Part shown: positions 59,045 to 64,000 of the stretch, piece after piece | Layout: every line of letters starts with the position of its first letter | Position numbering within the stretch: the first letter of the stretch is position 1 | Position numbers and translations under genes: made by a program | The notes under the pieces: generated by a model | Database searches by the model: none | The model's input: the letters and a program-made list of their open reading frames with translations, nothing else | What the model was told of the DNA's origin: nothing | Source: an uncultured Porphyromonadaceae bacterium | GTDB lineage: Bacteria > Bacteroidota > Bacteroidia > Bacteroidales > Muribaculaceae | Direction of reading: 5' to 3' | Length of the DNA: 64,000 bases | Assembly (NCBI GenBank): GCA_900545955.1 | Contig: URAU01000010.1 | Span: 1 to 64,000 of the forward strand

Positions 59045-60295
59045 ATGAAGAAATCTTTACTTTTCATGGCGGTTCTTTCTGCCGCAACCTTCTGCGCATC
59101 CGCGCAGGATGCCTTTCCCGAAGGAGACGTTTACATCCGCAATGTAAAAACCGGATTTTATCTCAACAACGGCTACAGCTGGGGTACAAAAGCTATTCTC
59201 AAACCTCAGGCTCGCGCATTCCAGCTGGTGGAAAACGGCGCAGGCGACGGCACCGTCTACCTGAAGAGCAGCCTTGGCGTTCTCGCCCGCGACAACGCCA
59301 CATCCGGCGAATTATATTGCGACAAACCGGAATCGGATCTCGGACAATTCTATCTTGAGAAGCAGGACAACGGCTACTACACAATCGACCTCAGCGGCTG
59401 GTATCTCTGTGCTGAAAATCCGGATCAGATGATGTCGTATAACCCGTCGACCGATTCATGGGAATCCTATCAGAACGTGCCCCACTACTACGACTTCTAC
59501 CCGCTGACGGGTACCGACAACTATTCCGCCGACGACATGAACATCATGTGGGAGCTCCTGACCCGCGAGCAGATGCATCAGGCGATGGCAGCCGCCACCG
59601 ACGCTAATGTGCTCGACGCAACCTACCTTATCAAGGCTCATATGATCGACGTCAACGATAAGGACAACGAAACGGCATGGCTCGTAGGCGGCGAGACCAA
59701 CAAGCTTACGTTCCCTGCTCCGGGCTGGGGCACAGGCTACGAAGACAGCTGGATCCGCAAGGTGGTTTACGCCTGGTTTAACTTAGACGACCACCCAGAA
59801 ATGGAAGGTATAATGGATGTAAACGTCTGTCAGCAAGTAGCCGACGCTCCTGCCGGAACTTACGAGGTTGAATATCAGGTATCGAACCAGAGCCTCACAC
59901 CTATGGAAATCATGTTCAACACCACAGTGGCAGAACCTATTGCCGGTAAAGGACAGGATTATTGGTATGGCGACGCTGCCTCCGATTTCAACAACTACGA
60001 CAATCTGAAAAAGGCAGTATTCACCGTAGGCGATGATGGCCAACTCGCCATCACTATGACCAAACATACCAGCGCCGACACTCAGAACCGCTTCGCTTTC
60101 AAGAGCTTTATCCTTAAATACCACGGCAAAAACTCGAGCCTCGGCAGTGTTGAGGGTATCGAAACCGACGCATTCGACGCCGACGCTCCCGCCGAATACT
60201 ACAACCTGCAGGGCATCCGCGTAGCCGAACCCACCACCGGCCTCTACATAGTCCGCCAGGGCTCGAACGTCAGCAAGCAGCTCATCCGCAAATAA
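59045..60295 (+). CDS. Secreted hypothetical protein with Bacteroidota C-terminal module
   Basis: A 416-residue protein with a signal peptide (MKKSLLFMAVLSAATFCASAQ). The middle part (DVYIRNVKTGFYLNNGYSWGTKAILKPQARAF) looks like a beta-trefoil or lectin-type opening; the rest is unrecognised. The end AEYYNLQGIRVAEPTTGLYIVRQG followed by SNVSKQLIRK is the short C-terminal module found on many secreted proteins of Prevotella, Bacteroides and Muribaculaceae, reminiscent of type-IX sorting domains. It has a strong promoter of its own. Possibly a surface or carbohydrate-binding protein. Confidence 0.78.
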   Translation: MKKSLLFMAVLSAATFCASAQDAFPEGDVYIRNVKTGFYLNNGYSWGTKAILKPQARAFQLVENGAGDGTVYLKSSLGVLARDNATSGELYCDKPESDLGQFYLEKQDNGYYTIDLSGWYLCAENPDQMMSYNPSTDSWESYQNVPHYYDFYPLTGTDNYSADDMNIMWELLTREQMHQAMAAATDANVLDATYLIKAHMIDVNDKDNETAWLVGGETNKLTFPAPGWGTGYEDSWIRKVVYAWFNLDDHPEMEGIMDVNVCQQVADAPAGTYEVEYQVSNQSLTPMEIMFNTTVAEPIAGKGQDYWYGDAASDFNNYDNLKKAVFTVGDDGQLAITMTKHTSADTQNRFAFKSFILKYHGKNSSLGSVEGIETDAFDADAPAEYYNLQGIRVAEPTTGLYIVRQGSNVSKQLIRK

Positions 60296-60305
60296 ATCCG
60301 ACACC

Positions 60306-60337
60306 CTGATGTAGCGGCTTAGCCGCCTCCACATCAG
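60306..60337 (+). terminator. Hairpin after the secreted protein gene
   Basis: CTGATGT (60306-60312) and ACATCAG (60331-60337) enclose GCGGC-TTA-GCCGC, giving a 12-bp interrupted stem 10 bases after the stop. There is no T run. Confidence 0.5.
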
Positions 60338-60356
60338 CATACTACCTAATACACGA

Positions 60357-60406
60357 CGCCCCCGCTACGGCGCATGGATCCTGAACATGCTTCCATAGCG
60401 GGGGCG
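60357..60406. terminator. Hairpin between convergent genes
   Basis: CGCCCCCGCTA (60357-60367) and TAGCGGGGGCG (60396-60406) are perfect 11-base arms, 20 bases after the nuclease stop on the minus strand. The loop is long (28 bases) and T runs are short. Confidence 0.5.
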
Positions 60407-60425
60407 AAGTGTGTTCTGCCTCAGG

Positions 60426-61229
60426 TTATTCGGCGGGGGTGAAGGCGTCGTTGAGGAGGCGGGCGAGGCGGAGGCCGCCGGCCAGGAGCTGGTCTTCGAT
60501 GACGGGAGCCCAATAGGCTACGGCGTCGTAGCTGAGGTTGGTGCCGGCAGGGGTGTTTTTATATACGCGGGCGGCAAGCTCCACGTTGCGGGCAGCCCAA
60601 TCGTCGACGGTACCGGCCTGGAGGAGTTTCTGCTGCGGTTCGGAGAGGCGGTCGAGCTGGTCGGCCCACTCGGTGTAGCTCCAGCGGTGTGCAGCCTCGA
60701 GCAGAGAGCCGTCCCACACGGAGTGGAGGTTTTTCTCCTGTCCGAAAAACTTTACCTTTATCGAGTTGCCGCCGCGGTCGGAGGCGTGGCCCATATGGAG
60801 CGGCTGATGAAGGTCGCCTACGAGATGTACTAGCATCTTGAGTGCGAGGGCTTTATCAGCCTTAGGAGCCTGCGGATTGCGCAGAGTCGACATGTTGAGC
60901 TGTATTGCCGACACGACGTCGCCGTCAGGGGCCACTCGGGCGGTAGCATACGTTTCGTTAGCGTCGACATTGCGGTAGTGCCACGTCTTGGAATAGGCGT
61001 ATTCGGGTGTATGGCTGGCGTTGTCGAGCCAGTTGGCCCAGTAGACTATCGAGCGGCCGTCGAGCAGCGAGTCGATGGCCTCGGCGGCCTCGGGGGTAAG
61101 ATGGCGCTCGGCGATGGACGCCGTGACGTCGTGGCCCTTCTGACTCCATGCCATTGCCGAAAAGGCTGTAACCATACAAATGGCGGCCGTGGCCGCCCTT
61201 CCGATAAGATTCAATCTCGCGATATTCAT
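60426..61229 (-). CDS. S1/P1-type nuclease
   Basis: A secreted zinc nuclease of about 267 residues. The signal peptide ends at SAMA, so the mature protein starts with Trp28 (WSQKGHDVTASIAERHL); in S1/P1 nucleases this N-terminal Trp and the His of WxxxGH bind zinc. Other ligands are in WANWLDN, HYRNVD and MLVHLVGDLHQPLHMG...DRGGN. It degrades single-stranded DNA and RNA outside the cytoplasm. I start at the ATG at 61229 (an in-frame ATG at 61235 is an alternative). The longer frame up to 61265 begins inside the promoter -7 box and is not used. Confidence 0.92.
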   Translation of the reverse strand: MNIARLNLIGRAATAAICMVTAFSAMAWSQKGHDVTASIAERHLTPEAAEAIDSLLDGRSIVYWANWLDNASHTPEYAYSKTWHYRNVDANETYATARVAPDGDVVSAIQLNMSTLRNPQAPKADKALALKMLVHLVGDLHQPLHMGHASDRGGNSIKVKFFGQEKNLHSVWDGSLLEAAHRWSYTEWADQLDRLSEPQQKLLQAGTVDDWAARNVELAARVYKNTPAGTNLSYDAVAYWAPVIEDQLLAGGLRLARLLNDAFTPAE

Positions 61230-61253
61230 AATCATTTTGATTTTTCGTTTTCC

Positions 61254-61284
61254 CAAATTTAGCAAAAACCGCCGATTTCCGAAA
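61254..61284 (-). promoter_or_regulatory. Promoter of the S1/P1 nuclease gene
   Basis: TAAATTTG on the minus strand (61261-61254) is a perfect -7 box, with TTTC about 19 bases upstream. The start would be near 61247, a leader of only 12-18 bases. The tandem repeats begin 40 bp upstream of it. Confidence 0.6.
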
Positions 61285-61300
61285 ACCCAATCCCATTTCC

Positions 61301-61390
61301 CGCCAAATCACGGATTGATTTTCCGCCAAATGACGGAATGAAAAACCGCCAAATCACGGGGTGATTTTCCGCCAAATGACGGATTGATTC
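61301..61390. repeat. Four tandem 23-bp repeats
   Basis: Units begin at 61301, 61324, 61347 and 61370, each CGCCAAAT(C/G)ACGG followed by a 10-base tail. Units 1 and 3 carry C and units 2 and 4 carry G at the variable base, so the array looks like a doubled 46-bp pair. It lies between divergent nuclease and pyrG promoters. Confidence 0.85.
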
Positions 61391-61608
61391 TAATAACTAT
61401 ACATAAATTTCTCACTATTTTAAAGCGCGGCACCACTACATCGCCTCTCCGAGGCTCTAATATTGAAAACCCTCTCTCCACCCCAGGCTCGTTCCTGCGG
61501 ACTTTCACCCGAGGTTGGAGACAATATCGGCTCTCCAAGCCTCAGAGGATGATAGATAATAATGGTTATTGGGGAGCGAAAAGTATAGATACTCATTTTA
61601 TTTTTTCT

Positions 61609-61616
61609 TACCTTTG
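61609..61616 (+). promoter_or_regulatory. Promoter -7 box of pyrG
   Basis: TACCTTTG is a perfect -7 box with no clear -33. The start would be near 61623, giving a 30-base leader to the GTG at 61653. This rules out start codons upstream of it. Confidence 0.55.
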
Positions 61617-61652
61617 CATGCGGAAAATTTTTCAGTAAAAATTTCAGAAGCA

Positions 61653-63281
61653 GTGCAGACAAAATACATTTTCGTGACCGGAGGAGTGGTTTCATCGCTC
61701 GGCAAGGGCATTATCTCCTCCTCGCTCGCCAACCTGCTGATTGCAAGGGGTTTCAAGGTAACAATCCAAAAGTTCGACCCCTATATCAACATCGATCCGG
61801 GTACGCTCAATCCCTATGAGCACGGCGAATGCTACGTGACCGTCGACGGTCATGAGGCAGACCTCGACCTGGGCCACTACGAGCGTTTCACCGACATCCA
61901 CACCACACGCGCCAACAACGTGACCACCGGACGCGTCTACCAGGCGGTAATCGACAAGGAGCGCCGCGGCGACTATCTGGGGAAAACGGTGCAGATTGTG
62001 CCCCATATCACCGACGAAATCAAGAGCCGGGTGAAGCGACTGGGCCACACGGGCGAATACGACTTCATAATCACCGAAATAGGGGGTGTGGTCGGCGACA
62101 TCGAAAGTCTGCCGTTTCTTGAGGCAGTGCGCCAGCTTCGCTGGGAACTCGGCCGCGACAGCCTCTGCATCCACCTGACCTACGTGCCCTATATCGCGGC
62201 CGCCAAGGAGTTGAAAACCAAGCCTACGCAACACTCCGTGAAGCAGCTTCAGGAGCTGGGAATACAACCCGACATACTGGTGCTCCGCACGGAAAAGGAA
62301 ATCACGCCGGAAGTAAGGCGCAAAATCGCTCTGTTCTGCAACGTGCTTCCCGAGGATGTGGTGCAGTCGATCGACGTCCCCTCGATATATCAGGTACCCG
62401 TGAAGATGCATGAGCAGCATCTCGACGACATTGTGCTCCGCCTTACCGACACCCCCTCGAAAGGTGAGCCCGAGATGGGGCCGTGGCTCAGTTTCCTGAG
62501 CAAGATGACGGAGGCCGAGAAACCGGTGACAATCGGTCTGGTAGGCAAATATGTAGAGCTGCAGGACGCCTACAAATCGATCGACGAGGCACTTTTCCAG
62601 GCGGCCACCTACGCCGGGCGCAAGCTCGACCTGCGGCTTATCCACTCGGAGAAGGTGACGCCCGACAACGTGGGCGAGCTTCTGGCCCCGATGGACGGCG
62701 TAATCATCGCCCCGGGCTTCGGCCAGCGCGGCATCGAGGGGAAATTCATTGCACTGGAATGGCTGCGCAACCACAATGTGCCTACCTTCGGCATATGCCT
62801 TGGAATGCAGTGTATGGTGATTGAATACGCCCGCAACGTGCTTGGCTTGTCCGACGCCAACTCCACCGAGATGAACCCCTCGACTCCCCACAACGTGATC
62901 GACCTGATGGAGGAGCAGAAGAGCATTTCGAACATGGGCGGCACGATGCGCCTTGGTGCCTACGACTGCGTTCTGAAGCCCGATTCGCTGGCCTCGCGCG
63001 CCTACGGATCGACGATGGTGAGCGAACGCCACCGCCACCGCTTCGAGTTCAACGAGCAGTACCGCTCGGCCTTCGAGGAAGCAGGGATGCGCTGTGTGGG
63101 CGAGAATCCGCGCTCACACCTGGTGGAGGTTGTCGAAGTGCCAGGTCTGCGCTGGTATCTGGGCACACAATATCACCCCGAGTACAGCTCGACGGTGCTC
63201 CACCCCAACCCGATATTCCGCAGTTTCGTCGACGCCGCCATCGACTACCGCAACGAAAAAGAAACTACAGCAAAAAACTGA
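61653..63281 (+). CDS. pyrG: CTP synthase
   Basis: Converts UTP to CTP using glutamine. It is 542 residues from the GTG at 61653, which gives MQTKYIFVTGGVVSSLGKGIISSSL as in relatives; no ATG in frame fits. The synthase half has KFDPYINIDPGTLNPYEHGECYVTVDGHEADLDLGHYERF. The glutaminase half has the catalytic Cys in FGICLGMQCMVIEYARN and the His-Glu pair in QYHPEYSS. It lies 13 bp before yidC, consistent with cotranscription. Confidence 0.97.
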   Translation: MQTKYIFVTGGVVSSLGKGIISSSLANLLIARGFKVTIQKFDPYINIDPGTLNPYEHGECYVTVDGHEADLDLGHYERFTDIHTTRANNVTTGRVYQAVIDKERRGDYLGKTVQIVPHITDEIKSRVKRLGHTGEYDFIITEIGGVVGDIESLPFLEAVRQLRWELGRDSLCIHLTYVPYIAAAKELKTKPTQHSVKQLQELGIQPDILVLRTEKEITPEVRRKIALFCNVLPEDVVQSIDVPSIYQVPVKMHEQHLDDIVLRLTDTPSKGEPEMGPWLSFLSKMTEAEKPVTIGLVGKYVELQDAYKSIDEALFQAATYAGRKLDLRLIHSEKVTPDNVGELLAPMDGVIIAPGFGQRGIEGKFIALEWLRNHNVPTFGICLGMQCMVIEYARNVLGLSDANSTEMNPSTPHNVIDLMEEQKSISNMGGTMRLGAYDCVLKPDSLASRAYGSTMVSERHRHRFEFNEQYRSAFEEAGMRCVGENPRSHLVEVVEVPGLRWYLGTQYHPEYSSTVLHPNPIFRSFVDAAIDYRNEKETTAKN

Positions 63282-63294
63282 ACGACACTAAGAT

Positions 63295-64000
63295 ATGGAC
63301 AAAAACACGCTTCTGGGGCTTCTGCTCATGGGTCTGGTGATTTTCGGATTCATGTGGCTCAACCAGCCCGACCAGCAGAAACTACAGGAAACCGAGCAGG
63401 CCGCCGCAATCGACCGGCAGCAGAAAGAGGCCGCCGAGGCCGAGCGCTCGCTTGCAGCCGACACACTGACCGCCACCGAGCGCCAGGGAGCGGCCGCACT
63501 TGTGCTCTCGGCGGGTACCGTCGATGCCGAGACCGGCGCAACCGAATACCGCACTCCCGCCGTGAGCCTCTCGCTTGCCAAAGGTGCCAGCGAAGTGACC
63601 GGCACCGTCGAGGGCGCCGACACCACCCTAAGCTATACTGAAGTGGCCTACGGGCGCTTCGGAGCCGACGTCAGCGCCGAAAACCGCAGCCGCGCCACCG
63701 CCAACCTGCGCAAGGCGCTGGCCGATGCCGACCGCTACCGCGGCTTCGCACGCCACATCAACGGCGAGGAGAAGCTGCTCACGCTGAAAAATGACGTCCT
63801 CAGCCTCGACATCTCGACCCACGGCGGCAGCATAGCCCGCGCTACGCTGCTCGACTACTACAACTACCTCCCCAAGCCCGGCACGACCGACGACATCGAC
63901 ACTACCCGCGTGGACGTATGGCAGCTCAATCAGGCCGGCTACAACTTCGTGCTCACCTCCGCATCGCAGCGATTCGACACGGGGAGCTTCTTCTTCACCC
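63295..64000 (+). CDS. yidC: Membrane protein insertase YidC, N-terminal part (cut by window end)
   Basis: The first 235 residues are present and the frame is still open at the window end. The N-terminal membrane anchor is MDKNTLLGLLLMGLVIFGFMWLNQP, followed by an Ala/Glu/Gln-rich linker and the start of the periplasmic beta domain (LTLKNDVLSLDISTHGGSIARATLLDYYNYL and QAGYNFVLTSASQRFDTGSFFF), all as in Bacteroidota YidC. The conserved insertase domain lies beyond the window. YidC inserts inner-membrane proteins alone or with SecYEG. Confidence 0.93.
   Translation, partial: MDKNTLLGLLLMGLVIFGFMWLNQPDQQKLQETEQAAAIDRQQKEAAEAERSLAADTLTATERQGAAALVLSAGTVDAETGATEYRTPAVSLSLAKGASEVTGTVEGADTTLSYTEVAYGRFGADVSAENRSRATANLRKALADADRYRGFARHINGEEKLLTLKNDVLSLDISTHGGSIARATLLDYYNYLPKPGTTDDIDTTRVDVWQLNQAGYNFVLTSASQRFDTGSFFFT

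Noticed and set aside
61236..61265. Longer start for the S1/P1 nuclease
   Set aside because: It begins with TTG inside the -7 box and precedes the likely transcription start.
61301..61390. CRISPR array
   Set aside because: The 23-bp units follow each other directly without unique spacers and no cas genes are nearby.

Overview
The window is a piece of a Bacteroidota (Bacteroidales) chromosome, most likely Muribaculaceae or a close relative. This rests on four observations. Promoters have the Bacteroidota form TTTG-N18-21-TAnnTTTG at many genes. Shine-Dalgarno sequences are almost absent. Families confined to or typical of this phylum are present: the Bacteroidota-type GlmU, DUF4954, DUF1460, a SusC/TonB-receptor-like barrel, and lipoproteins with Asp/Asn-rich sequence after the lipid Cys. 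The core genes are fairly GC-rich. The genus is inference.

Layout. 1-560: the 5' tip of a 16S rRNA gene (minus strand) with its leader and two tandem promoters. 560-3.5 kb: a non-coding purine-rich stretch, a formylglycine-enzyme-like lipoprotein gene broken at a G6 tract, and a DUF1460 peptidoglycan amidase. 3.6-25.2 kb: eno, then a minus-strand block of 33 genes (rpsL, rpsG, fusA, the S10, spc and alpha clusters, secY, map, infA, rpmJ, rpoA, rplQ). The block starts at a perfect promoter at 25.2 kb. It is interrupted between rplE and rpsN by a strong terminator, a large imperfect inverted repeat and a fresh promoter. Several spacers inside it are long and GC-rich and carry strong hairpins.

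25.2-35.5 kb: housekeeping genes (acetyltransferase-like protein, asd, a CPA2 antiporter, a DXS-like ThDP enzyme lacking the usual acceptor-site residues, GlmU-like, rfbC, DUF4954). GlmU and rfbC are driven by overlapping back-to-back promoters. 35.5-42.1 kb: a visibly AT-richer accessory island. It has a KilA-N protein whose gene contains a perfect 26-bp palindrome, a gene-less stretch with a promoter and a nested hairpin, and an unrecognised three-gene cassette of two lipoproteins flanking a leucine-rich-repeat protein with two degenerate formylglycine-enzyme-like domains. This cassette is the best candidate for an undescribed system here.

42.1-50 kb: rnz, a large outer-membrane barrel/TonB-receptor-like protein, an acyltransferase-3 membrane protein and a secreted six-hairpin glycoside hydrolase. 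50.2-64 kb: pnp, a Dpm1-type glycosyltransferase, dihydroorotase, parA-parB, surE, a secreted choloylglycine-hydrolase-family enzyme overlapping surE tail to tail, a secreted protein with a Bacteroidota C-terminal module, an S1/P1 nuclease, four 23-bp tandem repeats, pyrG, and the start of yidC cut by the window end. No tRNA, insertion sequence, CRISPR array or prophage was seen.
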